Origin: Limonium bicolor
Taxonomy: Eukaryota; Streptophyta; Magnoliopsida; Caryophyllales; Plumbaginaceae
Reading direction: 5' to 3'
Length of the DNA: 64,000 nt
Assembly: GCA_023374045.1 (NCBI GenBank)
Contig: CM041779.1
Coordinates: 992,001-1,056,000 of the forward strand
Part shown: piece by piece, positions 1 through 12,345 of the stretch
How positions within the stretch are numbered: position 1 is the stretch's first letter
How the letters are laid out: each line of letters opens with the position of its first letter
Notes under the pieces: generated by a model
What the model was told of the DNA's origin: nothing
The model's database searches: none
The model's input: the letters and a program-made list of their open reading frames with translations, nothing else
Program-made: the position numbers and the translations under genes

Positions 1-2546
1 CCTCATACAGTTTGCAGTCACCGGTGCTCAGATCTTGAGTTAATACTGGGTCATATTAAAATTCCTCTCTTTGATCTTCGAGTCATCGTCTCGTGATTCT
101 GGTATTTGAGTTTACTGTCACTATGTTCAGTTTTCATTTTCAATGTAAAGTATGAGCTACGGTCGAGCCGTGCATCTTGTATATAATATAGAAAGATTTC
201 CTGTTTTAATTAATTCACCAATTGTCGGTAGTACATACACGATTACTATCGTTTGTTCATCAGGTATACCACAGTAGGGTTCCCGTTAAGGTTTCTAACA
301 AGGTACAATTTCCTCACAATTCCACATGTTCTTGCGGTTTATGAATCAACTCATGTGAGTATTAGTATAATGTTTCTACTCTTTATCTTCTACCATGCTT
401 ATAGGTAGGTTCCCATTTAATATACTGTGTTTGAATTCATAAAGAAGGACTTGAAGTCGATCGTTCCCTTCAGATGGCAATATGGCCATAACTTAGAAGG
501 TAGGTTGAGAATACTCTCATTATAGGTAAATGTCTCTGATCTCATATTTAACTTATTAACATGGCTCATGGTATAATGATAGTTAGTATTTCCCTCATAG
601 TCGACTATTTTTCTGACATAAGCGGAGTCGCCTTAGTTATTTAATCTCTTCAGGATAACCTGGACAAATTAACTCTTAACTTACATCTTCCACATCTCAT
701 ATTCTTTATTAGTCAAATTTTATATTAGAATTAAGAATAAATACCTACTCTTCACAGAAAAATTTGTGACCACTTGTAAGAAGTCTCAGGAATCATCCAA
801 CCCTGACGGGGTCAGCGTCAGTGTTGAACTATCCTTCCACACCATTTTGTGTTTGGTTTTCCCTTGATCTGACCAGGATCAAGTTCGACCTCCCACGTCA
901 AATATCAAACAACCATATAATTATCAATTTCCAAATTTTATCTTATCAAAACTTTGTGACGTGGTGATTACTACATGTACATTTTCCCTTGACTGTTATA
1001 CAACTATTCTAATAACTGTTATAACCTATACTTGAATCTAGTGTATTCCTTAATCCCCGGAACTAAGTTCCTTTAATCAAATCATCAAGCGGGGAAGCCA
1101 GTTTTTTTCCTCTTGGCATAAAAGATAAATTCTTATTTAAACATCTAGACACTTACTGTCTAACAATTATTTCATCAATCATTTTAACTCTTAAATCCAT
1201 AATACCAGCTAAGAATTCAGTTATGGACTTGGATACCTCAGAACACACTTTTCACTTTAAATGGTTTATCTAATATTTAACTTATCAGTGCTTGATTATT
1301 GCCTATACACTCAAAGCTTGTTTTGTTCTAACTTCATTTAAACTCCATAAATCAGGTGAATCATATGTTCAACCTAGGTTAAGTATCTTTTAATATAGTA
1401 CCATTTTAAACTAAGAGTTCCCAGTTTGAATCCTACGGTTTGGTGACAAGACAATCAAAGCCTATAGTTTGTTTCTACCTCTTAGAAACGTTGTTAATCC
1501 ACAAACTCAGTGGCTTCCAAAAAATAGAACGATTAGGTGTAATAAATAGAGGATTTAAAATCATAAAGATTGGTATCTAACATTAGGAACATTCATGTGT
1601 AAAACACTTGTTTCAAGCCAAGGGTATGTTTTCCTACCTTTAAGTTTAACTTCCACTCACTTTTAGTGTATGTATGGATTCAAACTCTTAATATAACTTA
1701 CACTACCTCCATTGCTAGTGTCAAGGAGGATTATTCGTTACCATGTTCATATTAAAATTTATATTACATTGGGATTTAACTTTATTTGATTTCCTGCGCT
1801 CTATACTCTCATACACTAACTGAGCTGTCAAAGAAGACATAAGCTCGTATAGATCCATAAGGATAGTGTAGGACATGTGCCTCATAATAGGATAGGTATA
1901 TTTTCTGATACTTAACCCTTTGAAATATATCAATGCTCCACAAAAGTTTTAGGTTTAAAACCTCCAAATTGTATGTATATATGTAGCATTTGGTATTTGC
2001 TAATTAGGTAGTTCTCCTGACTTCAAAATATATAAGTTCAAAGTTTATTCTCTTCTCACTGTTTATTAGGAGTCTAGTATTGTCACTGTAATGATACTAG
2101 CTGAGACCCTTTGTATTTGCGCAGGTATTTAAAACCCGTGCTTATCCATGATGGATGTATTTATTAGATATAGTGAGATTCTGTTATGCTTTTCTTGGTA
2201 TTATCATTGGTTATTTTTGTAGGACTATACTGATTGTCATATTTCAAGGTTTCGTACAATCTTCTCGCGAAGTTAATAAGGGATTGTAAGATTTTCCAGT
2301 CCCGCACTGGGCGGTAAGCTCAGTGCCCGGGTATCCCATAAAATTCAGTGTTTGCTCTCTCTGAAAGAGGTCTTCATTCGCCTTTTTATTGCCTTAACTC
2401 ATGCATTCGTTCTTCAAGCATTATTAGGGGTATGATGTCTTTACACGACTCTGGGTATTATTTTATCGTCGTCATGGATGGTATGATCTGACGTCCTTAT
2501 AGTTAGCCACAGCTTGTAGGTCTTTACGGTTTCCACCTTTATTTGG
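1..2546 (-). mobile_element. Interior of minus-strand LTR element B (non-coding part)
   Basis: This stretch has no convincing coding region; its ORFs are short and resemble no family I know. I assign it to element B because element A (2552-16,924) is bounded by a TTAAC duplication, so this sequence was joined to 16,930-17,384 before A inserted. That piece runs into a PBS and LTR end on the minus strand. B's other LTR must lie left of the window. The interior looks degenerate or naturally non-coding, like that of element A. Confidence 0.5.
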
Positions 2547-2551
2547 TTAAC
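2547..2551. repeat. Target-site duplication of element A, left copy (TTAAC)
   Basis: TTAAC lies directly before the LTR start TGAAATACCCC and recurs at 16,925-16,929 directly after the LTR end GTGTTACA. This fixes both ends of element A. Confidence 0.9.
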
Positions 2552-4736
2552 TGAAATACCCCGAACTTAAATATGGTGATTATGTTATCCTAATATAGTA
2601 TTTAAGGGCCTAATAGTGCCTAAGTAATTTTGGTGAAGAAAATAAATCCAAAAGAAATGAAGAAACGCTTAAAAAGCGAAAAACGCTAGATGAGCGTTAA
2701 ATAACCATAGGAGGTACGAGACCTCGGTTATAGTATCGTAAGTATTCCTAAGGCTTATCCATGCCTAATTAGTATACGGGAATGATTCCCGAAGAAAACG
2801 GAACCAAGAAATGTATTAAAACGCTAAAAGAGCTTTAGCGCACGTTTTCGAGGAAACCCGGAAACGTGACTTTAAGTGGTCAAACAAACCCGAAAAAATT
2901 ATAAATCATTAAGTAATAATTATTAAGCATTTATGGAAGCTTAATAGCCAATGAAAATAAAGAAACGAGGAAATTCCGGAAAACGGGCCCGGTTAGTGAA
3001 TAGTATCAAAACCGGGTACAATAACGAGCGTTTTCTGTAAAAGACGAAAAACGCTCTAGCTAGTATTACAGTGGGGGCCGGTTTTAACAGATAAATAAAC
3101 CCCCTCTCACACACACACTAGCTAAATAAATAATGAGTCAAAAAGCAAAAGTAGAATAAAAGGACAAAAGCAACCCCACCCTCTCTCTCCTCTCTCATTT
3201 CTCTTTCCCTCCTTCTCTTTCCTCTCCTTCTCCTTCCCCATCGATTTCTCTCCCCCTCCTTGAGCTGGGCGATTTTTGAGAAGCTCCAACACCTCTCATG
3301 GCTTCTCTTCTTTCTCTCCTTGCTCTAGCTCCATTTGAGCCCCAAATGTAAAATAAATTACATATTTGTAATCCCCTCATCCTCCTCTACATTTCTATCT
3401 TTTCAAAATTCAAAAAGGATGAGTTTCATCTCCATGGGTTTTCCCCATTTGAAGAGAAAAGCACACCATTGTGAAGCTTGGAGTCTCCTCTTTCCAACAA
3501 GGTAAAAATCTCCATGAGAGACCTCATATTTCTCCATCCCCTTGTATGGCCGATTTTACTCTCTCTCTCCCTCTCACCTTGTTTTTCCTCTTGTTTTGGA
3601 GCTTTGCTTCAACCCTCCAATGGTGGTGAGAACTCCTTCTTGAACCAAGGGCTAGAACCCCTCCTAAAACACTCCAAAGGTAAACCCTAGAATTTGCATT
3701 TTAAACACTTCAATGAATTAGTGTTATTATGAGGGTTAGTAGGTTAATTATGCTTGTCTTTGTGTGCTTGGGTAATGGGAATGGAGTTTGGCAACTCCAT
3801 TCCCCACAAAATCGATTTGGACAAGAAAGAGAACAAGAGGAGAAATGGAAAAGAAAAGAAGGAATCAAAAGCTCAAGGTAAGAGCTCCTTCCTAATGTAA
3901 ATTCTATTGCATTAGAGTAATGGGAATGGGTAAAATATTTAAAGAACCCAAATTATTGTATTGGTATTGTAGTTTGTGGAAATTTGAGTACTAGTGAGTA
4001 AATGTGTGGATTTGTAGGCCTTAGAGCCAAAAGAAGGGTGTATGTACATTAGTAATGCTATTTGAGGAATAATGGTGTATTGGTAATGTGATTGAGGAAA
4101 TATTGGTGTATTGGAATTTTGCAAGTGTGCTGGTAGAACCCTTGTGGTTTGGCTAGAATAGGGATGAATTTGATGAGAAAGGATGTGTGTGGATAAGTAA
4201 GGAAAGTAGATGAACTATGGCAAAATTTTAGTAGGAATTATGTACTTGAGGATGACTTGGTGATTGGGAGAACCAAGGTGTGTATTGGGATTAGTAGCGA
4301 GGTTTAGTAGCAATGGAATGGAAATTGTAGTATGAGAGATAAAGAGGTGTAAAATCTGTAGCAAAGTGTATAAGAATACATTAGAGAAGTTAGGAGGATT
4401 TAATGTGCAGAATTTTGTAGGATGAGTGTTGGAACTTGGGTATAGGTAGTGCAATGGCTTGGAAATGAATTGGTATGGTAAGGAGAAGTATTTAGAATGC
4501 TAGGAATGGCATTGGTTGAGAAAGTATTGGATGGGAGAATGGAATGGTAAAATCTGTAGCATAAGTGTAACAAAAACTGTTACAAGTGTTGATGGATTAG
4601 TGATGGGATTTGGTGGATGAATCAAGGCAATTTGGAGGGCCTAAGTAGTGTTAAAACATGTGGGATTACATGTAGGAAGATTGGGGAAACAATGGGCAAA
4701 GTATAGAGCTGAAAACAGAATTTAAAACTGAAGTAC

Positions 4737-5067
4737 TGGGCCGGACCGGACTTGCGACCGGACTTGCAAGTTCGGTCGAGCCTATTTACAAAGACGGGAA
4801 ACCTTCTGGAATCGACCGGACTTGCGACTGGACATGCAAGTTCGGTCGGACCAGAAAAATTCCCCCGTCAGAAACCTACTGGAATGGACTGAACTTGCGA
4901 CCGGACTTGCAAGTTCGGTCGGCCAAAAAATTTCCGTAATGCGAGCTACTGGAATGGACCGAACTTGCGACCGGACTTGCAAGTTCGGTCGAGCCAGAAA
5001 ATTTCCCGTACTGGTAGCTACTGGAATGGACCGGACTTGCAAGGTCGGTCGCAAGTCCGGTCGAGTC
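4737..5067 (+). repeat. Palindromic tandem array inside the LTR of element A
   Basis: About five units of roughly 75-80 bp, each holding a near-palindrome of the form GACCGGACTTG-CAAGTTCGGTC, separated by A-rich spacers and a repeated CTACTGGAATGGACC. Long ORFs on both strands here come from the repeat, not from coding. The array recurs at 14,511-14,842 and, diverged and inverted, in the solo LTR at 23,716-24,122. Confidence 0.85.
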
Positions 5068-6189
5068 AAAAAAAAATAATAAAAAAAATAAAATATTTTT
5101 ATTATATGATTATAACAATCATATGTATATATATATATATATGCCTATACACATATATGCATATATGTAGTAGTACACTATAATTGAAATAATAAAGGTA
5201 AGAAAGTAAGTATATGAGTATGAAAGCAAGTGTAAAAGTAACCAAGCAAGTTAAGAGTATAAAAACATTAAGTACACCGGGATAACGGGGTAAGTACGGG
5301 AGTAGTAATTATTTGCGTATCGTGAGAGTATAGTATTAATAATAATGTTGAAACATTATCAGTGGAACAAGTGTGAACCAAGGAACAAGGGAACACGTGT
5401 TAAAGCTAACTCCGGTGAAAGGTATGATTTCCTCATGCCCCGTATGCTAACCGAGTTACGTTGATTTGTGTGCTGTATGCCGGCTAATCAAGACTAAAGC
5501 ATGAAAACGGTTTATTGCCTTTCGTTGCATGTCTTGTTGTATGTTGATTGAGCTAACCTTTCTTGATTGATTGTGTGGCCTCACTTAGTGCGTAGACCGA
5601 CTCATAGATGAGTCTTATTGTGTATAGACTCGTGGCAAGAGTCATGTGTGAACCAATGGAACCGTAGCAACGCACTAAACCAACGAAACAATAAACGATA
5701 ACGTAAATCAATGAACTCACCAGAATGTGAGAGAGTGTACGGGAGTAATAACCTCCCGATAACGGTAGGAGAAACGAAATGAGTAATCCACAAATGAACA
5801 GTAGTGGAAGTATATAAGTAACCTCTATTAGAGGAACTAATCTTGGTGCAAGACATGAACCATGAGAGTAGTAAAGAATGATGAGGGATCTCCAAACCCC
5901 TTAGTAATTAGTCGACCCATTATGAGAGGACCCGACTGATGTAAGTATGCCCCGAACGAGAGAGTATTCGATATGTTGGGGAAACCCTTAAATCTGAGGA
6001 TACTAGACGGTGGTAATTCCCTAAGCTAACAGAGGTTATCGAGAGAGATACTTCTAGGCTAACCCATGAGGTTGTATTGTGCTCTGAGAGAAGAGTGTTG
6101 GGAATTCGTGTAGTCCGGTAGAACGGGCATTTGAGTATTTGAGGAGCTAAGCGTATAGCCCTCGTATTGTAGGTCCGGTGGCGAGTCTT

Positions 6190-6520
6190 GAGTATGACTC
6201 CGCCCAGAGGCCAAAGTAATGAGTATTGCGTATGTATGAGTAAGGTAATGAGTATCGAGTAAGAAGCGAGTATGAGTATGTAAGGAGTACCGAGTATTGA
6301 GTATGTATGAGTAAGTATTGAGTATTGAGTATGTATGAGTAAGTATGGAGTATCGAGTACGTAAGTAAGTGTAGAGAATTGAGTGGTGAGTATGCACCAG
6401 TGTAGTAACGAGTACAGAGTAAGGATCGTGTACGAGTAAGGTATTGAACATGAAGCGATGATATGCAAGAGTAAGGAGCGAGTATGAGTAGAGTAACGAA
6501 TATCGAACACAGTACGAAGA
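6190..6520 (+). repeat. GTATGAGTA-type degenerate minisatellite in the 5' LTR of A
   Basis: Runs of GTATGAGTAAGTA and GAGTATTGAGTAT variants fill this block, which recurs at about 15,960-16,260 in the 3' LTR. On the minus strand the repeat gives long Tyr/Ser/Thr/Leu-rich ORFs, which I regard as artefacts. Confidence 0.7.
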
Positions 6521-7041
6521 GTAATGAATGTATAATAAAGACGAATGGTTGACTATTGAATTGTCTTCCTTAGTAAGTATTGAACTTGTACATTTAGTAG
6601 GTATCCTTGATTGTATTGTTGTAGTATGAGTATGTATGTATGCATGTAAAATGAACTCCATGTATTCCGACCCAAAGTAGTCGGCGTACCGCGGTTAGCA
6701 CGCGGTATATGCGGATTTCATATGCAGCGTAAGCTGACCCCCTCGGGGGACCGTTTTTAGTGCAGGTACCCGAAGCTGATCACCGTTCGAGAGAGTAGGA
6801 CGGGGACTGCTACGTAAGCATGGGTAGTTGTATAGTAGGGATTGGTACTTGTATTGTAATGCGAATTTGGAAGCTTAAACTGTATCGGTAATTTGAGGAT
6901 TGTAGTATACTCGGTATAGTAATGTATTGGAGTTGTAATTGGATTATGGTTGAGTATGCAATGGGAAGTATTGTATTGTGTAGAGTACTCGGTATGTTCA
7001 TATTCATCAGACCGATAGTATGTAGTATTGTAACTCGCCAT

Positions 7042-7063
7042 GTTAGTCACGTGGGTGACTAAC
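7042..7063 (+). promoter_or_regulatory. Conserved terminal LTR hairpin (element A, 5' LTR)
   Basis: Perfect 9-bp arms GTTAGTCAC and GTGACTAAC with a 4-nt loop, about 90 bp before the LTR end. The same position holds hairpins in the 3' LTR (16,813-16,834), the AlkB element (31,447-31,466; 43,518-43,539), C (48,695-48,716), B (17,493-17,514) and the solo LTR (22,207-22,226). Arm sequences change in a compensatory way, which points to a structure in the U5 RNA. Confidence 0.6.
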
Positions 7064-7158
7064 GGCATTGTACACCCGCCGTTGAGTAAGTAGTATCCGC
7101 TGCGAAGGTAAGTATGGTACGGTAATGACGGTATTAGCGGTAGGGGTGTTACAAAAAG

Positions 7159-7170
7159 TGGTATCAGAGC
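7159..7170 (+). promoter_or_regulatory. Primer-binding site of A (initiator Met tRNA)
   Basis: TGGTATCAGAGC, the usual plant complement of the 3' end of initiator tRNA-Met, lies 5 nt after the LTR. It overlaps an inverted repeat with 10-bp arms, ATCAGAGCGA at 7163-7172 and TCGCTCTGAT at 7177-7186. Confidence 0.9.
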
Positions 7171-10100
7171 GAAGTATCGCTCTGATGGATGAAATACCGA
7201 GTTAGGAAATAGAGTACTTAGGGCTAAGGGTTGAGTGCTAGTGTGCGAGGACGCTAGTTAGGAACTTCCGTATGAATCGGAAACCTACAACAACCATACC
7301 CGCCCTCCGCAACCCCCGGTATAAAGTTGGAATAATAACGCCAGAGAGATGGAAAGACCTCTCACACTCGGGTAAAACCCGATCTGGCATTACAAAACAA
7401 ACCTTATTAGAAAAGAACCTGTCTTACGGTAGAGTCCAAGAACTGGAAGTCCCGAAGACGGTTCCCGTTGAATGACAAGGACCGCACTTAATGGCGAAGG
7501 AATGAAGATCCTAAACACAAGGATAATGGAATTTATGGCACCATGGGGCGACATGCTTCGCAGTCGCGAGAACCATGTGTAGCCAGCAAGAAGAGAAGCA
7601 CGGTCGTGCAATGAAGCAAGGAAAATGGAGTAACAAGCCGAGACAAGAGAGTCTACGGACCGTAATCTTTGATGATACCAACAACGGTATACAAACCGAC
7701 TAAGGAGTTAGTCGAGGTTGGATTAACACCAAACCTACATGCCAAGAGGCTATAATAACCGAACAACATAGTTGAGATACTATGAAAGAAATCATAACAC
7801 ATACACCTATAGGACCACAACACTGGTTCCTAAGGATAAGTCAGGTCTTGTTAACCACACTAAAGGTGTGAGACACCCGGATGGACGACAACCACGTCAA
7901 GTACACTGAGAAGCGACTCAGGGGATCGATCACCAAGATCAAAGGATCAAATGAAGACCTAATAAAACCACCAATTATGGATGGAAACGATACCGCCACC
8001 GGTATGCGTTAACCGAAAAACAACCTACCCGCGCACTTGCCCAGGGCAAGTGCAGCAACTACAAGACGATTGGAATACTTCTAACAACCCGCAGATACTT
8101 GTCAAAGTACCGCTATGACGAATGGAGCAAATATAGGATCACCAATCCTAATGATGTTAAATAACGAACCCTCGGGAAGGCCTAACGACATGAGCATTGT
8201 ATTAAGGACATACCAATCAGCAAGAAGCTGAACTTGGTCAAGACCACAAACATGGCAACGCCATGAAGAATTCCTCTTTAACACTGAACTGTTATTTCAA
8301 AACCCAATTTTTTTTTTCAAAATCACAAACTCTTCTTTTAAACCTTGGATTTTAAAACCAAATAGACGGAAATACGGTGAGTATCATAGAATGATACAAG
8401 AGGAGTTGACAATAGAATACTTCACCTAGGCGTGTGACGAACACTACGAGTGTACCCAAATACGGGATGTGGGACGACCGCACTCCAAAGGAGCTTGCGG
8501 GCCTGACATGTAGTTAGGTAAGTGGTAACGTGCCAAGACGGTACCCCACGTATGTATACATGTAGTGTACGAAACACGGGAAGTAGTCAACTCTGTTCTA
8601 CGGACCATAAGTAAATTTAAAACAGAACAACTGGTTACCTCAACCGAACAAGGGAAACTCAGATAAGCTACAAGCTAAGGAGTCAGAAACTCACCTCAGG
8701 AGAAACATTAAGAGTTGAAAGTGCAAGAAGCACTAACAACGGGATAAGACATTGGATATGTCTCGAATATAGCTAAGTAAAGCATGATAACTGGAAGGAA
8801 TACCCAGTCTAAGCATAGTAAGGCAAATGCCTAACACTAACACATCAGTGTTCAATGAACGGGATAGAATTCCCAGATCAACTACCACAAACACATAGGG
8901 TGATGTTATAAGGTACCAGAAATACCATTCATCACCGGAAGGGATACCAAACCCGTTATAACATAAGGAAAAACACCAATGGTCTACCCTGAGGACGGGA
9001 GACGTAACTCAGATCCAGAACCGCAAGGTAGGACAACAAACTGAAAATACTGATACATGTCAGATGCTACGGTATAATCGATACTACCCAAGGAATCCAT
9101 AAAGGGTAGCAAGTCAACACAGTTGAACGAGATATAGTGGTAAAAACACCACAATCGGAACGAGCAACCGGTTAGAACACCGAAGGGATCCCACTTGACA
9201 GGGGATACCCCAAATCAATAAATGGTATCGATCAATACCGAGATACAAAAAGGGTCTCCAACATACGGAAGCGTGATGCGACGATCTTATCATGGAGCCC
9301 AGTATCACCTCCAACGCAGCAATAGCTTATGGAGAAATAATCACTCGGAAACAACCTATGATGAGCAGAGCTCTAGGCAATATGGCTAGTAGGCCATGAA
9401 ACTATTACCACACACAAACCAACGGTTGCAAAACCAATGTGAACTATATGGAAAGTGGTCAAGGATGACACCGATAAAAGAGTAACAACCAATAATTGAG
9501 GATGCCCCTCATAATGTGAGACCACAAGAGTGGAGAACACATGGATCCCAAGAAGGGGATACCATCAATAACTGTCGGGAAATATATCCCTTTCAGAACT
9601 ACTAATGTAGTCAAGCTTGAGCTTACAAATTATTGCCAAGCAATGTGAAATAAGCTTCAACAGCAATGTCGACAACCAAGGAATAACCAGTTATAAAACC
9701 AATGATGCTCAGGGAGCTCAGAAAAATAAAGGAATACCATATTCGGTATTGCCAAATACATGGGAAACCATTGTATAAATGCATGAGCTGAAGCTAGAAA
9801 CAGTGGATGCCATGTAAACCAATACTATGGAATCTGTAAGAACATGGTGCACAACAGGCGACCAATGTATATGAGTAATCACTAATGCTATGGAAATTGT
9901 TAATTCGAGATAGTGGACAGACCGGGCAACAAGCCAGGAGTCCGCACGAAATGATGAAACACCACCTGAAGGAGTAACAATAATTCCTATTGCGATCTCG
10001 TAAGAGAGTTACTGACAAGCGTTTACGCCTCTGCACTCTGTAGGACTGAGTGTTTTGGTATTGCACTTGTGTAGTCAATGATCTAGTGGGATAGCTAAGG

Positions 10101-10917
10101 ATATGGAGAACATAAGTAGTGGTAAATTCTTCCTTTCACCAGTAAACACGGCGTAAGCCAGTTGAGCAAAAGCTTGGAAACAAACCGTGCGGCCTAAGGC
10201 CAAAGAGCACGAAGAGTGTGAAACACACCAACAATCACCAGATGTGAATTCCATTGGAATAAAAGTGGAAGGAGACTTAAGAAAGTCACAAGGACCAACG
10301 CATTGAAAATGCAAGGTCATACAAGTAAAGAACACTTGTAATGAACCAGAGAAACTGGTATAATTCAGAAGCTACTAACAGTAGAGGAAGCACTACAACC
10401 AAGTAGTGACTAACCTCAACCGACAATAAGTCGGAGAACCAAGTGAATGATCACTACAAACACAACAGTGTACATACAGATTGCCAGAGAGCTGGTTATG
10501 AATCTAAAACTCATCGAGTTCGAGCACGGTAAGAGAATACCACACTTGGCTAATAACCTTGTTCCCACAACAAGAGGGATAAAAAGGTGATGTGTAACAC
10601 GTTCAAGATAACAAGAAGGGCGAATAACCCAAGTTATCAGGGTCGCGCAGCAGAAGCTAGTGGACCCAGAATTCTAAGCGAAATACACCTAGTGAATAAA
10701 AGGCTAATCACCAATGCCTCAAAGCCATTTAGGCTAGAACCGAATCCGGTTAAGAGTTGAATAACTCCGATGGAAATTCTTGATGCAGGGACTAACCGAT
10801 AGTACGGTTAAGACCCGTTGATCAAGGAACATTGTATAATAGACCGCATGGAAACTGAACCACTCCATGACGGCTGAATGCCTTCGACCAATGTCCAATG
10901 TTGACACATGGTAGATT

Positions 10918-10950
10918 ACGTGGGCGTAATCCCTTTTAAGGGGGGTAGAG
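10918..10950 (+). promoter_or_regulatory. Second, internal polypurine tract of A
   Basis: CTTTTAAGGGGGGTAGAG nearly copies the real PPT (12,328-12,345) but lies about 1.4 kb upstream, after a GTGGGCGTAA motif. The same arrangement is present in the AlkB element (37,576-37,614) and C (43,741-43,785). A central plus-strand priming site is one possible role. Confidence 0.5.
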
Positions 10951-12327
10951 CGAAAACCGCGAAATGTATGTTTTACGTGATAGGTGCGTAAACTACAATG
11001 CGCATAGCGCAAGAGAATTCGTTTTGATGGTTGATACTTATGTTACATAAACATTTGTATTCACTCATCGTGTAATTGTGGTAATTTGGGAAGTAAGTAT
11101 AGGAAAAGGAGTAGAGAAACTCCAGGGTAATGAGAAACCCGATTGGTAATAGTATGAAGAATGAGTATGTATGGGAGACTTGAGGAGTATAAATCGGTAT
11201 ACAACCGACGTATGTAATGAGTATGAATCGGTGTACAACCGATGTATTTTATGAGTATAAATTGGAGTATAGCAAATTAATGGGATATTATACCCTTGAA
11301 TCTTAAGTATAGCAGTTGGAGAAGATGTAGCAATAATTGATGAAATGATTAGTAAGTAAGTAAGTGAATCATATGAATTGGAAAATGTATGTGTATGATT
11401 ATGAGTAGCAAGATTAAAAAGATAGAAAACGAAATAATGTTTGACAATCTGTCTGTTTGTATTGAGGTGGGAAGTGGAACTTGATTTGCTAGCGATCAAG
11501 GGAAGCCGAACACAAATTGGAGTGGAAGGATAATTCAACACCAATGCTGATCACATTGGGGTTGAAGGACTCTGGAAGCTCCCTTAAGTGGCCACAATAA
11601 TAACACTAGTAATAGGAATGATCATCATAAATTGAAATTGGGAGATGTATGCAAGTGTTTTCAAAATGAATTTCCAAAACTAATTTGGTACAACGTTTTC
11701 TTCAAACTCGAGAATGAGATCGGTTTTAAAACCGCTCCCACGGACGCTAGTGGATCTTCCATGCCTAGGCACGGGTATCCGGTCGAAACCATAGGAGTGA
11801 AGCTAGTTTTGAGTCTGTGGAAGTGTAGAGTAGTTTGAAACCACTACACCGGGTGTACGGTAACAGTGTGTGTTTTGTATTTTTCCAAGGCACTGGGGCA
11901 GTCGTAGTCCCGAGTAAGTATGAGTAAGTATGAGTAAAGTATGAGTAAGTAAGTATGAGTAAGTGCCTGAGGATCTCTATATGTGCAAATGAATTTGATG
12001 AACCAAAGGACCGTAGAGCCAGAAAGCGTAAGTGCTCAAGTCATGACGGCCGTGAACCAGAAAGCGTAAGTGTTCAAACGTGACCGGTACCTGAGGGATC
12101 ACTCGCCATTGGGGGAGGATTGTACCTAATTGTCTTCGGATGGACCCCCTTGGAGAGAAGTAAAACGGATATTTTGATTGCTATGCATGCAGTGACATGC
12201 TGTTTGGATGCGTAGTATGCATCATGTCAGACATTTGGAGTTTGACAAGTCATATGGAGGTCATAACCTTAGCATAGAGTATATGTACGAGTAACAGTAT
12301 TAGATTCACCAACTTTGAGGGCAAAGT

Positions 12328-12345
12328 TCTTTAAGGGGGGTAGAT
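12328..12345 (+). promoter_or_regulatory. Polypurine tract of A
   Basis: TCTTTAAGGGGGGTAGAT lies immediately before the 3' LTR start, the expected site of plus-strand priming. Confidence 0.85.

Larger units (their letters stand above)
2552..7153 (+). repeat. 5' LTR of element A
   Basis: TG...CA-bounded LTR. Landmarks in order: a CT-rich tract (about 3179-3330), a five-copy palindromic tandem array (4737-5067), a donor-like GGTGAAAGGTATG (5414-5426), a GTATGAGTA-type minisatellite (about 6190-6520), an acceptor-like TGCAG before GTACC (6765), a hairpin (7042-7063) and the terminal GGGGTGTTACA. Every landmark recurs in the 3' LTR. ORFs here are low-complexity shadows of the repeats. Confidence 0.92.
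7154..12345 (+). other. Non-coding interior of element A
   Basis: The 5192-bp interior runs from the PBS side to the PPT. No ORF exceeds about 160 codons and none shows retroelement motifs. It is A-rich on the plus strand. A GTGGGCGTAATCCCTTTTAA motif followed by AGGGGGGTAGAG lies at about 10,918-10,950; a GTATGAGTAAG microsatellite lies at about 11,915-11,965. A stretch near 10,640-10,680 resembles the interior of element C near 25,985-26,030 (shared GCAGAAGC/TAGCAGAAGC context), so the interiors of A and C look homologous. Confidence 0.8.

Noticed and set aside
1721..1933. Small minus-strand ORF in the left interior
   Set aside because: No motif, no homologue recognised, AT-rich surroundings.
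4737..5067. CRISPR-like look of the palindromic array
   Set aside because: Spacers are themselves repeated and the setting is a plant LTR; no cas genes.
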